Source of the DNA: Anaerolineales bacterium
GTDB taxonomy: Bacteria > Chloroflexota > Anaerolineae > Aggregatilineales > UBA2796
Direction of reading: 5' to 3'
NCBI GenBank assembly: GCA_015075625.1
Contig: JABTTZ010000002.1
Coordinates: 1,221,855-1,285,854, forward strand
Length of the DNA stretch: 64,000 nt
Shown: one piece after another, positions 8,911 through 16,569 of the stretch
How the letters are laid out: each line of letters opens with the position of its first letter
Numbering within the stretch: the first letter of the stretch is position 1
The notes under the pieces: generated by a model
What the model was told of the DNA's origin: nothing
What the model saw: the letters and a program-made list of their open reading frames with translations, nothing else
Database searches by the model: none
Translations under genes and position numbers: made by a program

Positions 8911-9087
8911 CACATCAACTCAGCCAAGTTGGTCACTTTTGAGTTTACCCCTTCTTGGTCGGTATTCTTTTTTCTATTTGCGGACACGCCGCCTTTCAGC
9001 CCCGCACCCATTGCCCCGTGATGACCCCCCGTTGATCTTGTCGAAACTGCCCAAATTTTTCCTAATCTTTTTTGGAAGATGACTTTC

Positions 9088-9116
9088 TTGACAGCGCATT
9101 ATGATTCGTTTATATT
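9088..9116 (+). promoter_or_regulatory. Sigma-70-type promoter of the liv operon
   Basis: TTGACA at 9088-9093 and TATATT at 9111-9116 with a 17-base spacer; this is near consensus. It lies 80 bases before the start of the substrate-binding protein gene. Confidence 0.8.
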
Positions 9117-9196
9117 TGCCCCCACAACAGGCAGAATAACTGCTTGTGTTTATGGTTCACACCAAAAACTTTCCTAAACTGAGGGAGACCTGTCTG

Positions 9197-10438
9197 ATGA
9201 AAGTATCTAAACTTTTTGCGATTGCTCTTGTCGTGGCATTGTTGGGGATGGGCTTTGCTGCCGCTCCTGCCGCTGCCCAAGATGCGAAGGTGATCAAGAT
9301 TGCTTCGCACAGCCCGCTCTCTGGTGGTCAGGCGCTGCTTGGCACAGCCATTCGTAACGGCGTTGAACTTGCCGTCGAACAATTGAAGCAGCCCCTCATC
9401 GATGCTGGTTTCACCGTTGAATTCGTCCCCTTTGATGATCAAGCAACCCCCGATGTCGGCGTTTCCAACGCCCAGAACATTGTCAACGATCCGGCGATCC
9501 TCGCCCTCGTTGGTCACCTGAACTCTGGCGTGGCGATTCCCTCCTCGGAAGTGTATAACCGCGCTGATTTGGCGATGGTCAGCCCCGCCAACACGAACGT
9601 CAAGGTGACGGATCGCGGCTACCCAACAGTCAACCGCGTTTGCGGGCGTGACGACGCGCAAGGCGCGGCGGGTGCGCAGTATGCCCTTGAGACGCTCAAT
9701 GCCAAGACCGTTTACGTCGTCCATGACAAGACCGCCTACGGCGAAGGTGTGGCCACCTTCTTCCGCGATGCGATGCTTGCCGGTGGTGCAGAAGTCCTCG
9801 GCTTTGAAGGCACGACGGAAACCTCCAACTTCGATGCGATCATTACCCCCATCGAAAGCGCCAACCCCGATTTGATCTACTTCGGCGGCATCTACAACCA
9901 AGCCGCTGTGTTCTTCAAGCAGGCACGCGATAAGGGTGTCGAGTCGCAGTTCATGGGTCCCGATGGTATGGATGGCTCTGACCTGACCAAGATCGCTGGC
10001 GAAGCCGTCGTTGGCTTGGTCTACACCAGCGCTGCTGGTCCCGCCTCGATCTACCCCGCCGCTGCGCAGTTCATTGTTGACTACGAAGCCAAGTTCGGGA
10101 TCAAGCCGGAAGCCTACGCTGCGGAAGGCTATGCCTCTGCCCAGATCGTCATGGCTGCCCTGACCCAACTGATCAGCGAGAACGGTGGCGCACTGCCGAC
10201 CCGTGCCGATGTAGCGAAGGCCGTCCGTGCGACAGCCGATTTTGAGACGATCATCGGGAAGATCAGCTTCGATGCGAATGGCGACCCAAAAGTGGCGACC
10301 TACTACATCCTCTCAGTCAAGGATGCCGATCCCGCCAAATGGGGCGAGAACGAATTGATCAGCTCCGTCACGGCTCCTTCACCCTTGACGGCTGCCGAGA
10401 TGATGGAAATGACGCCGGAGCCGACCAAGAGCAACTAA
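9197..10438 (+). CDS. livJ: Branched-chain amino acid ABC transporter, substrate-binding protein
   Basis: This is the extracytoplasmic binding protein of a high-affinity uptake system for Leu/Ile/Val or related amino acids or amides. ATG 9197 follows GGGAG and begins a Sec signal peptide (MKVSKLFAIALVVALLGMGF, cleavage after AAAPAAAQ at about residue 30). The mature protein is a type I periplasmic-binding fold of the LivJ family: KIASHSPLSGGQALLGTAIRNG, the LVGHLNSG turn near 115, the AVEQ-type first-lobe helix and GPDGMDGSD near 255. The usual lipobox is absent. Exact ligand cannot be read. It heads a five-gene operon with permeases and ATPases downstream, separated from them by a hairpin at 10494-10521. 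Confidence 0.93.
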   Translation: MKVSKLFAIALVVALLGMGFAAAPAAAQDAKVIKIASHSPLSGGQALLGTAIRNGVELAVEQLKQPLIDAGFTVEFVPFDDQATPDVGVSNAQNIVNDPAILALVGHLNSGVAIPSSEVYNRADLAMVSPANTNVKVTDRGYPTVNRVCGRDDAQGAAGAQYALETLNAKTVYVVHDKTAYGEGVATFFRDAMLAGGAEVLGFEGTTETSNFDAIITPIESANPDLIYFGGIYNQAAVFFKQARDKGVESQFMGPDGMDGSDLTKIAGEAVVGLVYTSAAGPASIYPAAAQFIVDYEAKFGIKPEAYAAEGYASAQIVMAALTQLISENGGALPTRADVAKAVRATADFETIIGKISFDANGDPKVATYYILSVKDADPAKWGENELISSVTAPSPLTAAEMMEMTPEPTKSN

Positions 10439-10493
10439 CCCTCACCCTAAGGGGCTAACGCTCAGTGTCGCTTTAGGCGATCTGTAAGGTATA

Positions 10494-10521
10494 GGGGAGA
10501 CGCACAACAAGGCGTCTCCCC
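10494..10521 (+). terminator. Hairpin between livJ and livH (partial terminator or processing site)
   Basis: A perfect 10-bp stem GGGGAGACGC/GCGTCTCCCC with an 8-base loop, followed by TTTC. It lies between the binding-protein gene and the first permease. Such stems commonly keep binding-protein mRNA more abundant than transporter mRNA; here that role is inferred. Confidence 0.7.
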
Positions 10522-10557
10522 TTTCATATCCGCACTCTCGACGGAGTTAAAGACACC

Positions 10558-11763
10558 ATGCCCGCGTCGCAACGCGCTTTAAATTGGATAGTTCAGTATA
10601 TTTTGAGACCGCTTGGACAAATACTGCTTTTTGTTGTGCTGTCCTCGGTGGTTATGTCGCTGGTTGCTATTGGGATCAGCCTGCTGCTGCGCTCAGATTG
10701 GCACGGGATCGACCTCCTGCGAGTGCGTCCCCGAACGGATTTGTTCGAGACAACGCTTAGGCTGCTCCCGAACATCTTGGTCGATGGCATCTCAGTTGGC
10801 TTTTTGTATGCCGTCATCGCCCTCGGCTATACGATGGTCTATGGCGTCTTACGCTTCATCAACTTCGCCCACAGCGAGATTTTCATGGTTGGTGGGGTGA
10901 TTGGCTTTGAAGTCTTGATGCTGCTCAATCACGGGGCGGAAGGCGGCGCATTAGAATCGCTCTCCCCGGTGTTGGTCATCTTGGCGATGCTCCTCGCCGC
11001 AATGCTCTTTTCCGGTGGGCTGGCGGTGGTCGTGGAGCGTGTTGCCTATAAGCCGCTGCGTAACGCCCCCAAGCTCGTCCCGCTCATCTCCGCTATCGGC
11101 GTCTCGCTGCTCCTCCAAGACCTCGTGCGGGCAACGCAGGAACTTCGCCGGGGAGCCTTTAATATGCCGTACCCGCTCGATGATTTCATGAAATTTGCGG
11201 CTGTTAACCGCCAGGGGAAGGCAATTCAAGTTCCCTTTTTGCAGCAGCGCGTCCCCCTCATTGGCGATGTCTCGACAAATATGACAACCGTCGTCATCGT
11301 CATCTCGGCCATCTTGATGGTCTTGGCGCTGAACTACTTTGTGAACGCCACGAAACTCGGCAAGGGTATTCGCGCCGTCTCCCAAGATCAAACCACCGCC
11401 TCCCTGATGGGGATCAACGTGAATCAGATGATTACCCTCACCTTTCTGATTGGTGGTGCGCTTGGCGGCGCGGCGGGCGTCTTGTTTGGCTTGAAGGTGA
11501 GCAACATCTCTCCCTATATTGGGTTTGCGCCCGGCTTGAAGGCGTTCACCGCCGCTGTTTTGGGCGGTATTGGGAACATCACGGGGGCGCTTTTGGGGGG
11601 CTTGCTCCTCGGCTTGATTGAGGCGTTTTTCTCCTCACTGCTGCCCTCCTTCCCGGCACTTGGCACGGGGTACACTGATATTTTTGCCTTTTCGGTCTTG
11701 ATTCTCGTCTTGTTATTCCGTCCCTCAGGGTTGCTCGGCAAGCGGGAGGACGAAAAAGTCTAA
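10558..11763 (+). CDS. livH: Branched-chain amino acid ABC transporter permease LivH
   Basis: First inner-membrane permease of the operon. The 401-residue chain is longer than E. coli LivH (about 308) because of an N-terminal extension with its own membrane span (about 15-45) before the family domain. From residue ~75 the LivH pattern is clear: VDGISVGFLYAVIALGYTMV, GVLRFINFAHSEIFMVGG, and toward the end the EAA-type loop (MGINVNQMITLTFLIGGALGG) and AVLGGIGNITGALLGG. ATG 10558 is used; there is no strong Shine-Dalgarno but GACGGAG lies about 15 bases upstream. The TAA stop shares a base with the next ATG (TAATG at 11761-11765), so livH and livM are coupled. Confidence 0.93.
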   Translation: MPASQRALNWIVQYILRPLGQILLFVVLSSVVMSLVAIGISLLLRSDWHGIDLLRVRPRTDLFETTLRLLPNILVDGISVGFLYAVIALGYTMVYGVLRFINFAHSEIFMVGGVIGFEVLMLLNHGAEGGALESLSPVLVILAMLLAAMLFSGGLAVVVERVAYKPLRNAPKLVPLISAIGVSLLLQDLVRATQELRRGAFNMPYPLDDFMKFAAVNRQGKAIQVPFLQQRVPLIGDVSTNMTTVVIVISAILMVLALNYFVNATKLGKGIRAVSQDQTTASLMGINVNQMITLTFLIGGALGGAAGVLFGLKVSNISPYIGFAPGLKAFTAAVLGGIGNITGALLGGLLLGLIEAFFSSLLPSFPALGTGYTDIFAFSVLILVLLFRPSGLLGKREDEKV

Positions 11764-13574
11764 TGACACTCCAACCGTCTACTATAAGCACGTCGTCCGT
11801 TATTTTTGAGCGGCGCAGCCTCGTTTTTTACGGGATCGTCCTGATTCTCGCTTTCTTGCTCATGCCCTTGCTAAGTCCCTCCGTACAGGGCTTGGGCAAT
11901 GTCACCGGGCGCGAGATGTACAGTGTGGCATTTGGGGGGCTGGCGGCGCTTGTCTTTCTTGTGCCGGTGGCGGGCGTCCTTGCTCTGATCGCACGCTTCC
12001 TTCTCCGCGAAGGGGAGAAACCCTCACTGGTGGAGAACGTGATTACGATTGCTGGCGGGATTGCTGTTGGCTATGCCCTCATTGCCCTTCAGACCCTTCT
12101 GACGCGGGCAAATGGCGATGTGGGTGTTGCTCTCAACTCGGCGGGGATGGGCATCTGGGTGACGCTGATCATCGGGCTTGCCCTGCTTGGCACACGGGTT
12201 GCCCCGCGCATGAGCTTTGCCTTCGGGTGGATAGCCTTCGCCTTTGTCTTTATGCAGTTCCTCCGGCGCGATATGCAGTTGTTCTCCTTCTGGGCGGCAG
12301 TTGCCTTTCCGATGCTGATGATCTCGCCCTTTTTCGTCCTTGATATGCCCATCAAAGGCTGGACAAAAGTGGTCATCTGCCTGCTGGTGACGCTCATCTT
12401 GCTGCCGCTGATCGGGATTAAAGACACCACCTTCCTCAACATCCTAATCGACATCAGCATCTACGGTGTTATGGCCGTGGGGCTGAACATCGTGATCGGC
12501 TTTGCGGGCTTGCTCGATCTGGGCTATATCGCCTTTTTCGCTGTCGGTGCATACCTGTGGGGCATGGTCACTTCGACACAGGGCGACACGATCTTTCAGG
12601 TGAATGGGGCGTTGGTCTCCCCCAACGCGATCTGGCTGTTCCTCTTTTTGGGGGTGATTGCGGCGGGTGTGGCCGGTATTCTGCTTGGCTTGCCCGTCTT
12701 GCGTCTGCGGGGGGATTACCTTGCCATTGTGACGCTTGGCTTTGGGGAGATCATCAAAACGCTCGTCAGCAATTTGGGGAACGTCTCCAGCAGCCCACTG
12801 ACGAAGATCAACCTGACCGGCGGGGCGCAGGGGCTGCCGGGCATCCCGCATCCCGACTTTCCCCAATTTCTCTATGACATTGTGCGCTCAGTGGCAGAAT
12901 TAATTGGCAGGCGCGATCTGACCAGTTCACAGTTGGATGGCATTGTCTTGCAAGTTGCCTTCTATGGCTTATCGCTCTTTATTGGGGTCCTGGCGGTGGT
13001 GGTCACGGCGCGGCTGGATAACAGCGCCATTGGGCGGGCGTGGACGGCAATCCGCGAGGACGATGTGGCAGCGCAGGCGATGGGCATTCCGCGTGTGCGG
13101 ATGAAACTGCTGGCGTTTGCGATGGGTGCGTCGTTTGCCGGGGCGATGGGTGTGATCTTTGCTACGAAGCAAACGTTTATCGACCCCAAAAGCATTGAGT
13201 TCACGAAATCGATTCTGATCCTCGTGATCGTCATCGTCGGCGGGATGGGGAGTATTCGGGGGGTACTGTTAGGGGCGGTGGTCGTCACCTTGCTCAATCA
13301 GTTGATCCTGCCCTTCTTCTCCCTTCAGGTGAATACGCTCAAAAACGCCAAGTACATCATCCCGATCATCCAGTTGGAGTTTGAAAAGTGGCCTGCCGCC
13401 CTTTCTCCTGAACGCTATCAGCAGTTCGTCTTTGGGCTGCTGCTGATCATCATGATGATCTTCCGCCCAGAGGGCATTTTTCCGGCAAAGCGACGCAAAC
13501 TGGAAATGCACAGCGAAGACGAGCCAGAGATCGTTCCCGCTGCCACGCCCGCCAACACGGCACCGGGCGCCTAA
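11763..13574 (+). CDS. livM: Branched-chain amino acid ABC transporter permease LivM, with long N-terminal membrane extension
   Basis: Second permease of the transporter. It is 603 residues, far longer than usual LivM (about 320-425). The family domain occupies roughly residues 225-580: SIYGVMAVGLNIVIGFAGLLDLGYIAFFAVGAY is characteristic, followed by LRLRGDYLAIVTLGFGEII and the EAA-like loop RAWTAIREDDVAAQAMGI. The first ~220 residues carry about six extra predicted membrane spans, one of them near 20-40 and others at about 50-75, 95-115, 130-150, 155-190 and 195-220. It starts at ATG 11763, coupled to livH. The C-terminal tail is short and Pro/Ala-rich. Function is clear; the extension has no evident role. 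Confidence 0.92.
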   Translation: MTLQPSTISTSSVIFERRSLVFYGIVLILAFLLMPLLSPSVQGLGNVTGREMYSVAFGGLAALVFLVPVAGVLALIARFLLREGEKPSLVENVITIAGGIAVGYALIALQTLLTRANGDVGVALNSAGMGIWVTLIIGLALLGTRVAPRMSFAFGWIAFAFVFMQFLRRDMQLFSFWAAVAFPMLMISPFFVLDMPIKGWTKVVICLLVTLILLPLIGIKDTTFLNILIDISIYGVMAVGLNIVIGFAGLLDLGYIAFFAVGAYLWGMVTSTQGDTIFQVNGALVSPNAIWLFLFLGVIAAGVAGILLGLPVLRLRGDYLAIVTLGFGEIIKTLVSNLGNVSSSPLTKINLTGGAQGLPGIPHPDFPQFLYDIVRSVAELIGRRDLTSSQLDGIVLQVAFYGLSLFIGVLAVVVTARLDNSAIGRAWTAIREDDVAAQAMGIPRVRMKLLAFAMGASFAGAMGVIFATKQTFIDPKSIEFTKSILILVIVIVGGMGSIRGVLLGAVVVTLLNQLILPFFSLQVNTLKNAKYIIPIIQLEFEKWPAALSPERYQQFVFGLLLIIMMIFRPEGIFPAKRRKLEMHSEDEPEIVPAATPANTAPGA

Positions 13575-13583
13575 CAGGGAGAG

Positions 13584-14357
13584 ATGACTATGCTGCTTCA
13601 AGTAAATAACGCGATCAAACGCTTTGGCGGTCTCACCGCAGTGCAAGGGGTGACCTATGCTATTGCGCCGCAGACCATCAATGCGATTATCGGACCCAAC
13701 GGGGCGGGTAAGACGACCTTTTTCAACCTGATCACCGGCATTTACCGTGCCGATGAAGGGACAATCACCCTGAATGGGCGTTCGCTGATCGGCTTGCGCC
13801 CAGACCAAATCAACCGTCAGGGCATTTCACGCACCTTTCAGAATATTCGCCTGTTCGGGGCGATGTCGGTCATTGAAAATGTCTTGGTGGGAATGCACAC
13901 CCGCCTGCGGATCGACCTGCTCTCCACGATGATGCGCCTGCCCTGGTTTACCAAACAGGAGCGCAGCGCCCAGAAAAAAGCGGAAGAACTCCTCGATTTT
14001 GTGGGGCTTTTAGAAAAATCGAACGAGATTGCTCGCAATCTGCCCTATGGCGATCAGCGGCGCTTGGAGATCGCCCGCGCCCTCGCCAGTGACCCCAAGC
14101 TGCTGCTCCTGGATGAGCCGACGGCGGGCATGAACCCCAACGAGAGCGTTGAGGCAATGGGTTTGTTCCGCCGTGTGCGGGATGAACGAAAGGTGACCGT
14201 ACTCATGATTGAACACGATATGCGCGTGGTTATGGGCATATCCGAGTACATCACCGTGTTGGATTATGGGCAGAAAATTGCCGAGGGAGCGCCCGACGAG
14301 GTGCGCAAAAACCCCCGTGTGATTGAAGCCTATTTAGGACGTGGCTCCGAACATTAA
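13584..14357 (+). CDS. livG: Branched-chain amino acid ABC transporter ATP-binding protein LivG
   Basis: One of the two ATPases that power uptake from the cytoplasmic face. The 257-residue protein has Walker A GPNGAGKTT (about 36-44), the LivG-type insert with ISRTFQNIRLF, Walker B LLLLDEPTAGMNP and the H-loop IEHDM. The ABC signature is degenerate: LPYGDQRRLEIARAL, as is common in this family. Start ATG 13584 sits after AGGGAGAG and nine bases after the livM stop. Good length for the family (255). Confidence 0.96.
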   Translation: MTMLLQVNNAIKRFGGLTAVQGVTYAIAPQTINAIIGPNGAGKTTFFNLITGIYRADEGTITLNGRSLIGLRPDQINRQGISRTFQNIRLFGAMSVIENVLVGMHTRLRIDLLSTMMRLPWFTKQERSAQKKAEELLDFVGLLEKSNEIARNLPYGDQRRLEIARALASDPKLLLLDEPTAGMNPNESVEAMGLFRRVRDERKVTVLMIEHDMRVVMGISEYITVLDYGQKIAEGAPDEVRKNPRVIEAYLGRGSEH

Positions 14358-14375
14358 CCGTACAGGATGTGAGAC

Positions 14376-15086
14376 ATGGCGCTGCTTCAGTTAGAGAACA
14401 TACACACCTACTACGGGCATATCCACGCCCTAAAGGGAATTTCCCTTGAGGTCAACGAGGGGGAAGTCGTCACCCTCATTGGCGCGAACGGGGCGGGGAA
14501 AAGCACCACCTTGCGGACGATCAGCGGAATGGTGCGCCCCCGCAGCGGGACAGTGCGCTACGATGGAAAGACGCTCAATAACATCCCCCCCCACCTGATC
14601 ACCCGCATGGGGGTGGGGCATGTTCCCGAAGGGCGACGTATCTTCCCGAAATTGACTGTACGGGAAAACCTTGAGATGGGGGCGTTCACTATCCCCCGCA
14701 GCGAGGTTCAAAAACGGATTGATCAAACCTTTGTGTTGTTTCCGCGCATTCGCGAACGCCTTGATCAGCTTGGCGGGACGCTCTCTGGCGGCGAACAACA
14801 AATGCTGGCAATGGCGCGGGGGTTGATCCTTGCCCCCAAAATTCTGCTCCTCGATGAACCCTCAATGGGGCTTGCCCCGGTGCTGGTTGAGGCGATCTTT
14901 GACATCATCCGCACCCTTCATGCGCAGGGAACGACGATCCTCTTGGTGGAGCAGAACGCACGCATGGCGCTGCAAGTGGCAGATCGCGGCTATGTCCTGC
15001 AATCGGGGCAAATTGTCATGGGGGACTCGGCAGAGGTGCTGCAAAACAGCGAGATCGTCCGTAAGGCGTATCTTGGCGAGGAATAA
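14376..15086 (+). CDS. livF: Branched-chain amino acid ABC transporter ATP-binding protein LivF
   Basis: The partner ATPase of LivG. At 236 residues it matches the family. Walker A is GANGAGKST, the signature is LSGGEQQMLAMARGL, Walker B is ILLLDEPSMGLAP and the switch is LLVEQNARMAL. VPEGRRIFPKLTVRENL is a typical LivF stretch. It is the last gene of the operon; 18 bases separate it from livG and repeats follow its stop. Confidence 0.96.
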   Translation: MALLQLENIHTYYGHIHALKGISLEVNEGEVVTLIGANGAGKSTTLRTISGMVRPRSGTVRYDGKTLNNIPPHLITRMGVGHVPEGRRIFPKLTVRENLEMGAFTIPRSEVQKRIDQTFVLFPRIRERLDQLGGTLSGGEQQMLAMARGLILAPKILLLDEPSMGLAPVLVEAIFDIIRTLHAQGTTILLVEQNARMALQVADRGYVLQSGQIVMGDSAEVLQNSEIVRKAYLGEE

Positions 15087-15106
15087 GGGAAAGAGGGTGG
15101 CGTGGG

Positions 15107-15240
15107 GCTCAAGCTAGGAATAACGACCCCTGCGGGGCTTGGGAACACAGACCCCCGTGTGACCCCTGTATGTGATTGCTCCCTTTGTTTTTAAGCCCCA
15201 ACGGGGCGGCTGCTTTCAGCCCGCTGCTTTAGCGGCGGGC
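15107..15240. repeat. Pair of two-hairpin repeats in opposite orientation
   Basis: At 15107-15142 a truncated forward copy (CAAGCTAGGAATAACGACCCC then GCGGGGCTTGG) and at 15193-15240 a complete reverse copy (AAGCCCCAACGGGGCGG, CTGCTTTCAGC, CCCGCTGCTTTAGCGGCGGG). They lie between the converging livF and HAD genes and may serve as the transcription barrier there, since no other terminator is evident. Confidence 0.7.
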
Positions 15241-15272
15241 GTATACGCTGCGCCCTTACAGAGAACGCTCCC

Positions 15273-16505
15273 CTACAGCAAGTCCCGCTCCACCAACGCC
15301 GCCCGTACTTGCGCAGGCGATTGGCAGACGATACACGGCAGCCCCACCGATTCCGCCGCCTCTGTATTTCGGCGCAGATCATCAACGAGGATCGCCTCAC
15401 CCGGGCGGACGCCCAACCGCTCTACGGTCAGATGGTAGATTGCCACCTCTGGCTTTGCCATCCCCACTGCCGCTGAACTGACGACATCATCAAACAACCC
15501 TTTCAGCCGTTCATCCCGTTCTAGCCATGGCGCCATCTCTAACTGCCAAGCGTTGCTGAGGACGCCGATTTTTACCTCGCCGCGCTGCTTTAACGCCTGC
15601 ACAATAGCAAGCATCTCTGGGTGAATCCCTTCCCGACCCACGAAATAGGCGTCGTGGAGGCGCTCTCGCTCGGCTGGATCGTTGATCCCCAACGAGTGAA
15701 AGATCGTTTCTAGGTAACTCTCAAATGAGATCGCCCCCACTTTCACCTGTTCCCATGCCTCGCTTTGATGAATCAACGCGCCGAGGTCTTTCCCGCTAAG
15801 TCCATAGGGTGCGGCTAATGCCTCACGGTGTGCCTCCCATACCGCCGCGTCGGGCGGAATATCAAGGACATTGCCGTAATCGAAAATGACCGCTTTCGTT
15901 CGTTCGGTACGGTGCGGCTCAATGGCAGCGGCGACATCCATCCCTGGACGGTAGAGGTATGCCGCCATGCCCACCGCCCGCGCCCCATCGACATTTGCCG
16001 TGTTGTCATCGATGAACACACATTCGGGCGTGCTGCACCCTAGCCGTTCGGCAATCATCCGATAGGCGGTGGGATCGGGCTTCATCACCCCCGTCTGTGC
16101 CGAGATCAGAACGGCATCGAAACACTCGTAAATGGCAAGCTGCGCCCGCAGTTTTTGCTCTAGGGTAGTCGCATCGTTGCTCAGCAGCCCAACGCGCAGC
16201 CCCTCTGCCCGCAAGCGCTGAATCAGGGCGATCAAGGTCTGATCAAGGACATCCCCGGCAAAGTAATCCTGCTGCAACTCCGCCAGCGTCTCTGGGGTCA
16301 GGGCGAGACGCTCCCGAATCGCTTCCCAGTAGGACTCAACGCTGCGTGTTCCCGCTTGCGCCTCAATCCATACCGCGCTGCCATGCACAATCTGTTCCAA
16401 TTCGCCCGCCGCTAAGTTCAGGCGGGCTTCCCACGCCTGACGCTTGCTCCGATCTTCGGTGCGCATCAGCACACCGCCAAAATCAAAGACCACCGCACGA
16501 ATCAT
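15273..16505 (-). CDS. Tandem HAD-superfamily hydrolase (two HAD domains)
   Basis: Two HAD subfamily IA domains in one 410-residue chain. Domain 1 (about 1-200) begins IRAVVFDFGGVLMRTED and has the later motifs VGLLSNDAT and KPDPTAYRM...FIDDNTANVDGA. Domain 2 (about 205-400) repeats them: KAVIFDYGNVLDIPPD, IGVLSNAW, KPEVAIYHL and LVDDLRRNTEAA. The nucleophile Asp is present in both, but the usual second Asp (DxD) is Gly in each (DFG, DYG), a variant also known in YihX-type phosphatases. Start ATG 16505 is preferred because AAAGGGA precedes it. It diverges from the glycosidase-like gene at 16570 with 64 bases between them. Substrate unknown, probably a small phosphate ester. Confidence 0.85.
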   Translation of the reverse strand: MIRAVVFDFGGVLMRTEDRSKRQAWEARLNLAAGELEQIVHGSAVWIEAQAGTRSVESYWEAIRERLALTPETLAELQQDYFAGDVLDQTLIALIQRLRAEGLRVGLLSNDATTLEQKLRAQLAIYECFDAVLISAQTGVMKPDPTAYRMIAERLGCSTPECVFIDDNTANVDGARAVGMAAYLYRPGMDVAAAIEPHRTERTKAVIFDYGNVLDIPPDAAVWEAHREALAAPYGLSGKDLGALIHQSEAWEQVKVGAISFESYLETIFHSLGINDPAERERLHDAYFVGREGIHPEMLAIVQALKQRGEVKIGVLSNAWQLEMAPWLERDERLKGLFDDVVSSAAVGMAKPEVAIYHLTVERLGVRPGEAILVDDLRRNTEAAESVGLPCIVCQSPAQVRAALVERDLL

Positions 16506-16569
16506 CCGTTGTTTCCCTTTCGTTTGGTACAATCAACCTCGCTCCACACGAGGAAAGGCAAATAGCCAC

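Noticed and set aside
8804..9082. 92-codon gene before livJ
   Set aside because: The DNA is a shared intergenic repeat block and the translation has no protein-like pattern.
9110..10168. 352-codon minus-strand frame
   Set aside because: It lies antisense to livJ, which has signal peptide, family motifs, promoter and operon context.
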